Both the position numbers and the translations under genes were made by a program. A stretch of 64,000 bases of DNA, from contig OY725489.1 in NCBI GenBank assembly GCA_963281255.1, positions 4,650,001 to 4,714,000 on the forward strand, read 5' to 3'. The DNA comes from Aphrocallistes beatrix (Eukaryota; Porifera; Hexactinellida; Sceptrulophora; Aphrocallistidae). The notes under the pieces were generated by a model. The model was not told the DNA's origin and searched no databases. It worked only from the letters and a program-made list of their open reading frames with translations. The stretch's first letter is position 1, and each line of letters opens with the position of its first letter. This document shows, piece after piece, positions 32,195 through 42,920 of the stretch.

Positions 32195-33864
32195 CTTTAA
32201 TAAAGCAGTTTCACAATTGTGATTTTACGAACACCAGATTGTTCATCAGAAATGAGATTATATTCAAGTAAGAAGGAGTTTAAAGAAATTGCAACATGCC
32301 TTTCCAGAATCTTCGATACCATGGGAAGAAGAGAAATCGGTCGATAATTTGAAATATTGGATGTTTACTAGATTTAGATAGGCATATTACCTTTGCAGTT
32401 TTCCAGCGTGTGGGAATTTTGCCTGCTGATGCTAACATAAGAATTTTCGATATAGTTGGAGCAATATCAGGAGCAGAGATGTCCTGGCTCCTATCTAAAC
32501 CAACTACTGAAGATGTCATGTTTAGCAGTTCACTAAGTACAAATTGAGAGGTTAGAGGGCTGATTTCGAATTTGGTACAGGAACCTTTTTTTATTGACAA
32601 AACTTTCTAATGATGAAAAGTCGGGCCAGCCCTCTGAACTGGAAAATGTATTGAAACGATAGAAAAATAAGTGTTGAACTCTTCAGCTATTAAATTGGGT
32701 TGATATATTGATATGCCATTAATTTTCAACCTGGAAGGAGCATTTGAATAATTTCTAGGAATGATTTCATTAAAAATAATCCAAAAAACTTTCGGATCGG
32801 ATTTATAATGAGAGAGGAAAGCGACATAATGAAATGATTTAGCATCATATATTAATTTGGTCACTCTTTTTTCCAAGATCGTCATTGTGATATTTGTCAT
32901 GACTGAGCAAAACCGTCGCGAGTTTTCATGGCTTCAAGAATCTCACCACTAAGTAAATCAAGCTGGGTCTGAATTTTCACCCTTTCTTTTCGTCGGTAAG
33001 TGCATATCTACTATTTGTGAGAATATTGATACTATAGATCCAACATATCGTCAATATAATCGTTATCTGACGCGTCTATTATATTCCAAGGTGAATTAGA
33101 AAGATCGTTTAAAAACTCCGTTTCGTTAAAGTGTTTAAAGGACCAATATGTTATGTAGATATGCTTATTCTTAAAGGAAAAATTCTTTTCAAACACCAAG
33201 CATATGGGGAAATGGTCACTGCAACCAATCTTTACAATCTTAGTCTCTCTAATATTATGAGGATGGGAAACATAAGCATGGTCAATGATAGAAGCCGAGG
33301 TTGCAGTGACCGGTATCTTCACGAATAAATTGGTAGAGCCCATTGTTACGAAAAAACTCGGTAAGATGTTTAGCCTTACAGTTGTCTTTGAGTAGATCGA
33401 TATTAAAGTCACCCATGATGATTGTTATTTTCGACTCGGCCAACGCTGACACCACTCTCTCTTCAAAAAGAGTAAACCAGGATAATTTTGCAGTTGGAGG
33501 CCTATAAACGAAACACAAAAGTATGGGAGAGGCATGACTAAACTTGGCATGAAAAATAATTTCAATATCCAATCTCCTTGTAAATGAGAGAGTATCTTTG
33601 ATGTATGTATATTGCAGTACCACCGCCTCTTTTGTTAGAGTGTAGATCCTTTCTGACCAGACAATATCCGGGGATAGTAATTTCAGTATCTAAGTGGATA
33701 TTCAACCAAGACTCCGAAATCCCAAGAATATGACATTCTTTTCCCGAAGAGAGAGGCAATTGAATATTTGATAGTTTCGAGTAGAGATCACGATAATACC
33801 AGTGGCATATCTTCAAACCCTTAGAGAGGTTGAAACTCAAAAGGTCTTCAGTCGGACAGCACAT
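32195..33864 (-). mobile_element. LINE fragment (AP endonuclease and start of reverse transcriptase)
   Basis: Minus-strand non-LTR retrotransposon remnant. Reading 5' to 3': LGISESWLN with RKDLHSNKRGGGTAIYI (endonuclease, about 33,590-33,800), IIMGDFNIDLL (about 33,400), IIDHAYVSHPHN and GCSDHFPICLVF (endonuclease end, about 33,180-33,310), a linker (KVFWIIFNEIIPRNY, SAPDIAPTISKI, GKIPTRWKTAKVI) and the RT motif ISDEQSGVRK at about 32,230. This order fits CR1/L2/Jockey-type LINEs. The frame changes several times. The rest of the RT is separated or lost at the TTAA element that begins at 32,190. Confidence 0.8.
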
Positions 33865-34369
33865 CAGATAAATAAAATAAAATAAATCTAAGTGTATTTA
33901 GTTTTATATGAAGTTTGTAAAAGTAGTTTTATACTTTGCCATTCTCTGACAAACCTAACCAGCCAAAGGCCTATACTCTCCCAAAACGCTCTTTTGGAAT
34001 AAAGCAGGTAGTATACAAAGCATTTCTGCAAGTTTTGTTTGAAATGTAGATTTTGATCCATTATGATCAATTGGCAGACGCTTTTCTCTGTTACGTATGT
34101 TCGAAGGCTGAGGAGGCAGGCAAGCTGAATGAAGCTATATAAGGATTTAGCTTTTCTGAAGAAGGGGTTCTGCAACTAGAAGGACGCTACGGAGGGTTTT
34201 TGTAGCCATGAGTTCAGTCAATGCCATCAAGATGCAGTTCAGGTGATGATATCCATACCCAGAACAGTACAAGACGTTGGTGAATTGTTGTCAAGCGTTC
34301 ATACACGAAACAAAGCGGATAATAGGAGAGTTCTTCTAAAATCCTTTAAAATGTGGAGCAACTAGTGAT

Positions 34370-35665
34370 CTGTTTCAGGTGTGTTGACAATGACCTTGAA
34401 GTCCACTAAGAATTTGTGAGTCTTTATCAGATAGCTGATATCTCTGCTGACACTATAGTGCAAGCTCTGGAAGATTACCTTATTCGCATGAACATCCAGT
34501 GGGTGTATTGCAGAGGGCAGTGCAATGATAGTGCAGCCAACATGGAAGGCCAGAAAAATGGTGTTGCGAGAAAGATCCTCAAATTGAGCCCCGAGCACTT
34601 TACACACATTGTTACGCTCATTCATTAATTTGGCGATGTGTGATACTATAAAAAAGTGCAAGCTGACCAGAGATGTGATGGATGTGACCTATGAAATCAG
34701 CAAGCTGGTGAAGCTTTCACCAAAGCGAAATGCGATCTTTGATAAATTAAAGGAAGAGCTGTCTCCAGAAACTTCAGACTTTAGGATTCTTTGCCCAACA
34801 CATTGGACTGTGCAATCGAAAAGCCTCAGGAGTGTACTAAATAATTATTCAGTGTTGCAGGAGCTTTGGGGTGCTGTGTTGGATGGCAATGTCGTTCCAG
34901 ATGTCAGAGTACGTGTGAATACGTGTGATCGATGTGCAGGCCAGGATGGACTCGTTTGACTATTTCATCGGCGTCAGTGTTTGTGAGTTAGTACTCAGCC
35001 ATGGTGACAACCTGTCAACTGCCCTTCAAAGCAGTACAATATCTGTAGCTAAAACAATTGACAAACTACGTACAAATAAAATTTTCAGTCTGTTTTGGGA
35101 TTTGGTACAAACCAATGCAGCTGTTGTTCATGTGGCTGAACCAAGGCTTTCTCGTCGTCGTAAGGTGCCTCAGCGGTATGGGACAGGTAAAGGGACAGCT
35201 AATTATTCATCAACAGTGGAAGTTCACTACTGCCATAGCTACTTTGAGGTTTTGGACTATGTAGTAGCTGCTATTAAGGCGAGGTTTGATCAACCATGTT
35301 ATGCCTACAAGCAAGTAGAAGATCTCCTGGTTAAAACAGTACGAGAAGATTCAAGCGTTGAACTAATCTCTGTGAAAGACTTATGCTGATGATTTACTAA
35401 GTAGATTACCATCTTTTGTCAGTGCAGTTAACAACACTTGCAGTTCAGTTCGATGGAAATGGAGATCTACATTTTCAGGACATCCTGACATACATGAGGG
35501 ATTTTTCTGCTAAAGAGCGTGCTATCTTCTCAGAAGTAGTAGTACTTTTAATTTTAATCTTAGCTAATCCTGCCATAAATGCAACAAGACTGATCATTGA
35601 GCTGGTAAACAGATTTGCAAACATAGAGCATAGAATGACAGTTTTTGTTACTTTCTCTGAGATGG
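34370..35665 (+). pseudogene. hAT transposase remnant, ZMYM1-like
   Basis: Consecutive plus-strand frames read SLYQIADISADTIVQALEDY, RGQCNDSAANMEGQKNGVA, INLAMCDTIKKCKL, EISKLVKLSPKRNAIFDKL, FRILCPTHWTVQSKSLRSVL, ARMDSFDYFIGVSVCELVL, LSRRRKVPQRYGTG and YFEVLDYVVAAIKARFDQP. This is the order and wording of hAT transposases related to zinc-finger MYM-type protein 1. The N-terminal zinc finger and part of the core are missing and there are several frame changes. A hAT-type end (CAGGGGCGTAT on the minus strand) lies at 35,951, so the right terminus is probably preserved; no matching left terminus was found. Confidence 0.78.
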
Positions 35666-35951
35666 ATATGTAATCCTGGACTGGTAACTTAATATATAGA
35701 CTTTTACTTGATGATAATGGCGATTGATACAAAATATGAGAATCTTTCGTAAGTCAACATTAAATCCATCGTGGCGAGGTCATCTTGAAAGTAACGTGGG
35801 ATGGGTTGCATACTGGGGACATCATATGAATGATGGACCAATTCACAAATTTGCACCGGACCACTCTTAAAGACGTTCCTATGCGGCTGCTTAATACAAT
35901 AGCAAATGAGGCAGCTGCCTCCCCTCTCTGAGAATTCTAGATACGCCCCTG

Positions 35952-36585
35952 CACTAGTATCTGTGGTAGAATGGAAACGTTTGCTAAGCTACTAAAGTAA
36001 TGCTAAAGAATAAAAATCAATACAAAAGGGGTTGCAACCCCAAAACCACATCTCATTGATCCGCCTATGTACAGAAACTGTTCTTTAATACATAAAATCA
36101 GCCGATGAATACCGAAATTTCACCCATTGTATAGCAAAACGAGTATTACTACCTATAGTGTGGAAATTTCTTCAGGCATTGCTCCGGTGAAAGAGTGTAT
36201 CATATCAGTGAATTGCATGTTATTTAAGCTTTGAAAGTTCTCCTGTACCTCTACCAGAATTAATTACGAATTCAGCAAATTGTAAAATTACCTCACTAGA
36301 TATGCACACCAATTGCCGATTTTTAAAAAAATACATCGCATACTTATGACATCGAACCTGGTAAAGAACTCAGAAATCTTTGAAATTACTCTCCTAAAGG
36401 TGTACATATTCTTCGCATGTTGTTCGATTCGCTCTTCAATTACGTTACACATCTCATGCTGCATATTTATTTCTACCTAGTGTTCGGCTATTAGGTAATC
36501 TTAAATCAAACTTTTTGACAGGGTTAAAGCATTTTGTAAACTTCGCGACGATGTATTTATTGGTAATGAAGTGACTCTTTTTATA
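35952..36585. other. No gene recognised
   Basis: AT-rich sequence between the hAT terminus and the P-element-like remnant; no convincing ORF. The last part may be the decayed upstream portion of the next element. Confidence 0.4.
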
Positions 36586-36586
36586 T

Positions 36587-37765
36587 GAAATGCATCTTCA
36601 ACAGCAAGTGCAATATGATGGTCAAGATATCATTGGTTGTAATGAAAATCTTGAAATGTTCAAGAGCATTCTTTGCTTTATGGTGTTTTCTTTCAGAAAG
36701 ACAGTTCTGTATATCATTAAAACTGTTCCAATTGTGAAGTTATCCTCAAATATTGTCTTTAATTGGATACTGAAGTGTCTCAAGGTATTAAGTGATGCCA
36801 ATTTCCAGCCTCATTGCGTAATATCGGACAATCATCAATCCAATATTTCTGCTTTCAATAAGCGCACCAAAAAAATTCCTGTTGACAGCAAAAACTATTG
36901 CATAAAGAATCCTTTAACAGAACCGATAATTTATTGTTTTTTGATACCCTTTATCTCATAAATAAAATTCGTAACAATTTACTCACTAATCGCTTCTTTA
37001 CCATTCCAAGAGTCGAATTATCTATCCGGAAATTATCGATCAGTGTCCCAGACGGTTACGTACGTTGGCATAGCCTCCACAAAGTACATCATTAGGATCT
37101 CTCATTGAAGTCACCTTTGCAAAGCTCCTGCGGTAAACTATTCAGTACTCCATCCTGGAAATAATAAACAATCAGTTTCTCTAGCTTTAGCTTTTTGATT
37201 CGAAAACAACAACTGCAAAGCGGCAATATCTAAAGGGACATGATTCTGTAACGCCAGCATTTTATCACTTGTGAATGCATGGTGGCTTATTGTTAATGCG
37301 AAGGAACGGGATCATACAAACCCGATCGGTAATGCGATCAATGCGAATAATTATGAAAAAATTTGCGAATTTCTTCAGAGGATGAACGAATGGCTTACAA
37401 CTTGGAAGCAGTCAGAAACACTCGTTTTTTCCAAACAAACCTTTAATGTTATGGTTACAACTGACAATGCTATAATCTACATGTAATCTGCATTGATTCG
37501 AAATGGTTATGATTCTGTTTACCAGGTCGATTCCAAACAGATCCTTTGGAAAGACATACGTTTCTCATAATATAAACAAATGAGTGGAGGTCGCTTCCTT
37601 GTTAGCTTGACAGAAGTTCTTCGTTCAGAATCAATTATTTCCTACCAGGCGCTGCTTAAATGTAATATAAATTTTCCTGAATTACAACTTCATACTAAAG
37701 ATGATATCAATCAGAAAATTGACGAGTTTGTTTTTCATGTTCACTATAACACTCTTGAGTCCTGA
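36587..37765 (+). pseudogene. P-element/THAP9-like transposase remnant
   Basis: Broken plus-strand frames read YDGQDIIGCNENLEMFKSIL, IKTVPIVKLSSN, CVISDNHQSNISAF, FFDTLYLINKIRNNLLTNR, VPDGYVRWHSLHKVHH, NAWWLIVNAKERDH, EWLTTWKQSETLVFSKQT and MSGGRFLVSLTEVLRSES. The series SDNHxxN, FDxxHLIKxIRNNLL, WWxIxNxK and YxxMSGGRFLVSLxEV is typical of P-element-superfamily transposases (RNase H-like and GTP-binding regions). Several frameshifts and gaps make it non-functional. The THAP domain and the terminal repeats are not seen. Confidence 0.78.
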
Positions 37766-38079
37766 TCAGCTTGTATTATCAAATGATACAAAAGATGTTG
37801 TTGTGTCTGCTTCAGTCGTTCTCTCCTTAAACACTCTGAATGCCAAGATTGTTCCGATTTCCATCATCAAGATCCAATAGAAAATTCTTTTGTTAGCGCA
37901 TTAAATAGGGGCGACCTTCAATTACCATGTTCAATCCTCTATAGTAACTTAGAAGCCACGTTTTGCTGTCTCAAATATTTAGAAACAAAGATGTTTGCTA
38001 TTAAGTTACCATTAAAGCTTCATATATGCCATCCCTGGTACGAATTTCAAGGTTAATGGTGAAATGCTTATATTGAGTC

Positions 38080-38215
38080 ATCTATGGTCTATCTTACTTT
38101 TAGTGGTTTTCTCATGTCATCCTACTTTTTTTTTGACCGGGAAAGGCTATCCTACCTTTTGTTGGACGCCCATGCCTGTCTCACTTTTGGTGAGTTTGCT
38201 ATGGACACCAGACTT
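38080..38215 (-). repeat. Satellite A fragment, inverted orientation
   Basis: Four or five units reading GGCTATCCTACCTTTTGTTG, the reverse complement of the main arrays. Confidence 0.65.
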
Positions 38216-38229
38216 TTAATAAAACAATA

Positions 38230-39800
38230 TTAGTTACTAGATTGCTGATGTGACAGCTTAGCTGCCCACGTCTCAGTGATATACAGGGATGTGTCTAGGT
38301 ACTGATTTCAGAAGGGGTTTAACATAGGACTGACTGAAGTCAGGGGGGTATAAGTGTTCTAATTAGAAGGTAAGACCACACTGATTCCCTGAATTATTTT
38401 TAGGATGGTCTTACCTTATAATATGTTTTTTAGGGGGGTTTACCCCTCCCTGAAGGGGTGGTTACATGAAATACTGTTGATATACTAATGACAATGGCTG
38501 CCCCCATTTTAAGATTTTCCGATTATCTTGTTTAATCATTAAATAACTAGGCATGATGGTCTATTTTTCGAAATTGAAGAAATACATGATGTATCACAAA
38601 TGTGCTCCAATCAATTGATGAAGGGTATCGAACGTTATAAAATCTAAAACACATTTTTTAATATTTGTAGAAAATATGGAGCGCTAGCTTTGTGCGTCCC
38701 AAATTTTGCATGATGACCAAACTTATTTTGTAATAAAGTTAACTGCTCATTATTTAATGATTTTGAGGTGTGATCAAGTATTTATTGTGAAATTCGGGAT
38801 TAGCATAAAATTTCCGAAAGTTTGAGGTACATAATGACTATTTTTCAATATCTAAATTTGACTCCAACCCAATCTTGATGCGGCTAGAATTAATCCTTAC
38901 ATCATTCGCAATCTTAATATGCCATAATTTCAACAATCGATAATAAATTTTTGAATATAGCGCCCATTCAAATATTTTAACAAAATATCCATAGTCCAAA
39001 GTTCCAAAATATTTTAAATTTCCCCATAAATGCCTGGAATTTTTGAATTGTTCGATATATTTTGATCCTAAGAGATTTTAATCAACTCTAAGAGGTATAT
39101 GCGGGTTTTTACTTTTAGCGGAATAAAAACTTAGGGCATTTTACTTTTCCTTTTTCTCTCTAACTGCCCTTATTTTGGTACAATTTTTCTTCCGTCGTAC
39201 ACTTATTAAAAAAACTTTCTAAAAAAACGACAAATGGTACATATGTTTTTTTTGCCTTTAGATTTGAGCTTTACCGTAGACGATTTTCGAATTTGAATTT
39301 AGTTTTACATATGAGGAGATTTGTCTCGAAAATTACCCCAAACGGCCATATTGTCTGGTATTTTCGTTAAATTTGGAATAATTCAAAAAATATACAAGCA
39401 ATTAAAAAAACTACAACTAATTAGAGCACACTTTCCTTTAGAAGATAAATCGTTAATATACAGATTTCCAAATATTGACTCGCTTCTGGCGTAATTTGAC
39501 TTTGTCCTCACCCATAGAAATTGCTATCAATTGCCACCTTTGGATTAGGATTAAGAATAAAATTGATACTATCAATTGATTCCAGTTCAGTAGTTGTGCG
39601 AATTATCGGCAGGCAATACACGTAACAATTTAAGATCCAAAATTATATTGCATTGTAGGTATTTTCTGCTAGTAGAATTTGGCTAATATAATATTTTTTG
39701 GAAGTAATATGCATCCCCTCCGATGGTGCCGCCCCCCTACGTTACGCCACTGCTAAGGATACGTAGAAGACCAAAGTACGTGATGTTTTATATTTTAAAT
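38230..39800. other. No gene; possible decayed hAT-type material
   Basis: AT-rich sequence. One end-like motif, GCAGTGGCGTAACGTAGGGG on the minus strand at about 39,734-39,753, resembles hAT termini, but I found no partner or target duplication. A distant copy of the 77-bp repeat unit lies at about 38,560-38,630. Confidence 0.35.
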
Positions 39801-39804
39801 AAGA

Positions 39805-40018
39805 TAGAAAGACAGGATATATCACACATATCATTCCATCACTTGATTAAAGGAAGTGATGGTTTATTTTTTCTAAATGATAGAAGGACATAATCTATCA
39901 CACATGTCCTTCAATCACTTGATAAAAGGATATGATGGTTTTGGAATTTTTAGATGATAGAAATACATGATATGTCACAAAAGTCCTCCTATCACTTGAT
40001 AAAAGGACAAGTTTTGTA
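39805..40018 (+). repeat. Tandem repeat, about 77-bp unit, nearly 3 copies
   Basis: Units begin GATAGAAAGACAGGATATAT, GATAGAAGGACATAATCTAT and GATAGAAATACATGATATGT and each contain TATCACTTGATAAAAGGA. The array ends directly at a (TA)n tract. Confidence 0.7.
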
Positions 40019-40038
40019 TATATATATATATATATATA

Positions 40039-40804
40039 CAAGCGCGCTTCGCTTGCTTGCGCTGCGCAGCTGGCGGACACTTTGTGTCTGCCGGAGGCGC
40101 CCTTTGGGCGCCTGTGGTCACCATTGATTAATTATATGGGAGATAACATCTCTAAATACGTCTGTCCTACTGTTATAATCGATATCGTACGAAAAATCAC
40201 CAAATTTATCAATTTTTAAAATTTTGATGAGTAATGATGACTCATAACCGTAGGCGTCGTAACTCACCCGGTTACCCGGCAATTTCCAGGCGGCTCAGAG
40301 AGAATGCCGGGTACCCGGTAAAAAGCTTAGTGCTATTATGTACTGGTAATTGGCTGTTACTAATTCCTCATGTAGATCAAGGGTTCACGGCCCATTTGGC
40401 TGACGGGAACGCTGGATCAGCTGAAGATACGGCGCGATTAACTGACTGAACGGCCCTGGATTATTGTGGTCGGGAAGTCCAAGGGTAGGAAATAAAGTTT
40501 ACGACGCCTATGCTCATAACAAAGTGATGAGTCATCATTTTTTGATGATAGTTGCATCATATGTGAGGTATGTTATTATACAGATTCTATTGAAATTTCA
40601 GCCTTCTATCTCCTATATTGGCTGAGTTATGCTCGAATTACTGTATTGCTTAACTTTTAAAAATGTGACAATGACGTCATAATTCCATGATGAGTCGACA
40701 TTTTGCTCTGAGCTCAGACTTACTGGAGCCATACCCAAAAGACTCCCACATACCAAAAATCAGCCTTCTAAGCCTGGCAGTTTCTTCAATCAATTCGTTA
40801 CAGA
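40039..40804 (-). repeat. R-family repeat, near full length, in (TA)n, split by a hAT MITE
   Basis: Minus-strand copy with the GC-rich hairpin tail at 40,039-40,130 (CAAGCGCGCTTCGCTTGC, GGCGCCCTTTGGGCGCC) and the opposite end TTCTTCAATCAATTCGTTAC at about 40,785-40,804. Both outer flanks are (TA)n tracts (40,018-40,038 and 40,805-40,818). A 264-bp hAT MITE interrupts it at 40,249-40,512. Confidence 0.85.
40249..40512. mobile_element. hAT-type MITE with perfect 8-bp target duplication
   Basis: Ends CGTAGGCGTCGTAA and TTACGACGCCTATG form 14-bp inverted repeats with one mismatch. Flanks CTCATAAC (40,241-40,248) and CTCATAAC (40,513-40,520) are identical. The homologous R copy at 61,905-62,310 is uninterrupted there, giving an empty-site control. 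The ORF across it is incidental. Confidence 0.92.
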
Positions 40805-40818
40805 TATATATATATATA

Positions 40819-40926
40819 TCCTTACTATTAAACTCGATTAATGTTTGTTTGTTTCTGCATCCTGGTAAACCTCCCAAAGCGGCACAAAATCATTCTCCCG
40901 ATGGGTACCACTTTGGGAGGTTTACC
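40819..40926. mobile_element. Helitron-like 5' end plus hairpin, between (TA)n tracts
   Basis: After a (TA)n tract comes TCCTTACTATTAAACTCGAT, then AATGTTTGTTTGTTTCTGCA, which resembles 5' ends of animal Helitrons (TC start, ACTATTA, TTTGTTTG). It is followed by a strong hairpin GGTAAACCTCCCAAAG/CTTTGGGAGGTTTACC at about 40,863-40,926. A truncated inverted copy of the same start lies at 41,187-41,213. Family call is tentative. Confidence 0.4.
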
Positions 40927-40950
40927 TATATATATATATATATATATATA

Positions 40951-41182
40951 TCTGTAACGAATTGATTGAAGAAACTACCAGGCGCAGAAAGCTGATTTTT
41001 GACATGTGGGAGTTTTTGGCCATGGCTCCAGTAAGTTCTGAGCTCAGACGAAAATGTCGCTGAGTTATGCGAGCATAACTCAGTTATTTCCGTTAAAATT
41101 ACTCACCGTAACCACAGGCGCCCAAAAAGTGTCCGCCAGCCCCGCAGCGCAAGTAAGTGAAACGCGCTTGTAAGTAAATAAA
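40951..41182 (+). repeat. R-family repeat, internally deleted copy
   Basis: Starts TGTAACGAATTGATTGAAG just after a (TA)n tract, keeps the first 110 bp and the GC-rich tail (AGGCGCCC...GAAACGCGCTTGT), and lacks most of the middle. Confidence 0.8.
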
Positions 41183-41236
41183 TATACATTAATCTAGTTT
41201 TAATAGTAAGGACATATATATATATATATATATATA

Positions 41237-41590
41237 CAGGTATCCCTCGCCGTTCCCGGGAGTTACGTTCCAGAGAATTGTCGCGAATGGCAAAATCGCT
41301 AACGGCAAGACGTTAGTTCAATGCGAATAGTGGGATCACGTTCCTAGATTATAAAAACGACGCTAGATACAGTTTGCTAAATACGTTATTGATTCAATCA
41401 AATCAGTAAAGTCTAGCCTTTAGTACTCAAACTAAATTATAGATACGTGTAAGGTTATGGACTTATGGTAGCAAATGAAACTACTAAAGAGAGTAGCGAA
41501 AACAGCGAATAGCAAAACAAGACTCAAAAATTTTTCCGCGATTCATCGAAACCGCGAATGGCAAACTCGCGAACGGCGAGGACTGCCTTT
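41237..41590. mobile_element. Pogo/Tigger-like MITE, about 350 bp
   Basis: Ends CAGGTATCCCTCGCCGTTC and GCGAACGGCGAGGACTGCC form inverted repeats. Both flanks are TA-rich, and a TA target duplication is likely but cannot be separated from the (TA)n tract. CGCGAATGGCAAA-like motifs repeat inside. Confidence 0.75.
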
Positions 41591-41617
41591 ATATACTTGT
41601 ATACATATATATATATA

Positions 41618-42110
41618 TGTAACGAATTGATTGAAGAAACTGCCAGGCGAAGAAAGCTGATTTTTGGCATGTGGGAGTTTTTTGGTTATGGCTCCAGTAA
41701 GTTCTGAGCTCAGACGAAAATGTCGACTCATCATGGAATTATGACGTCATTGTCACCTTTTTATAATTAGAAATTTCAGTTTTTCGGCTTTAGCTCTGCC
41801 ATTTTAGGTGATAGAAGGCTGAAAAGGTAATAGAATATATATATTAAAATTATTTACATATAATACAACTATTACCCAGAAATGATGACTCATCACTCTG
41901 GTATGACGTCATATTACGCATCAAAAAATTTAAAATTGATCAATTTGTTGATTTTTCGAGTGAATGCGATTTTAACAGTAAAACAGACGTATTTAGAGAT
42001 GTTATCCCCCTTATTATTAATTGATGGAACCCCAGGCGCCCAAAGTGCGCCTCCGGCGGGCGCAAAGTGTCTGCCAGCCGCGCAGTGCAAGCAAGCTAAG
42101 CGCACTTGTT
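41618..42110 (+). repeat. R-family repeat, complete copy (about 490 bp)
   Basis: Runs from TGTAACGAATTGATTGAAG after (TA)n to GCTAAGCGCACTTGT. Contains, in order, GCTCAGACGAAAATGTCGAC, TTATGACGTCATTGTCAC, TGATGACTCATCA, a second TATGACGTCAT and the GC-rich tail with three potential hairpins. It has no coding capacity. It is the best reference copy in the window. Confidence 0.85.
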
Positions 42111-42920
42111 AGATTCATCTTTACATCTTTTCCTATGCAAGGATTTAAAATAATATTTTCTTTATAAAATTATGGGCTAAGTCACCTTCGAAGTCGACTT
42201 AAAAAATATATTAATTTAAGTTAATACCAAGTATTCATCCTAATCTAAGTAAAACTAATAATAATAATAATATTATACATTTATATACCGCAGATTCTAT
42301 ATTAATATCTTCAAGTGCGCTGTACAATTCAATAAAAGTAAGTGTATGTTATGCATATACGTATTTGTGTGTATGTGTGTGTATGTGTGCTTGTAAATTA
42401 TTGTAATAGACACTGAAATTAATTTAATGAGTATACATTTAAGTGACTGTGTCGTGTGCGAACGGAAAATATAGGTTTTCAGGAGTTTTTTTGAAGAGAA
42501 GAAGTGAGGGGTCATTCCGAACGCTCGGAGGGAGGAGATTCCACTCAACAGGCGCAACAGAAGTGAACACACGATCACCCAGAGTTTTGGAAGATTTGAT
42601 AGCAGGATGTTCAAGGAGGATGGCATTGGATGATTGTAGAGTACGATTGGATGACTTAACCTGTATGAGCTGGATGATATAGTCCGGAGCAAGAGAATGG
42701 ATGGCTTTGTAAGTTGTGAGGAAAATTTTGGAGAGGATGCGATGTTTAGCATGCAGCCAGTGGAGGTTGATATGAAAAGATGACGAAATGGTACGAGAGA
42801 CATTGTAGATAAGCCTGGCTGCACTGTTCTGGACTCGCTGTAGTCGAGCTAAGAGGGATGAGGGGCAACCATACAAGAAGCTGTTACAATAATCAAGACG
42901 AGATGTGATAAGAGAATTAA

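Noticed and set aside
33888-34175. 95-codon minus ORF next to the LINE
   Set aside because: No LINE, endonuclease or other motif; likely chance.
39734-39753. hAT-like end GCAGTGGCGTAACGTAGGGG (minus)
   Set aside because: No partner end or target duplication found upstream, including at the CAGGGATGTGTCTAGG motif near 38,284.
40234-40449. 71-codon plus ORF
   Set aside because: Lies almost wholly within the hAT MITE at 40,249-40,512.
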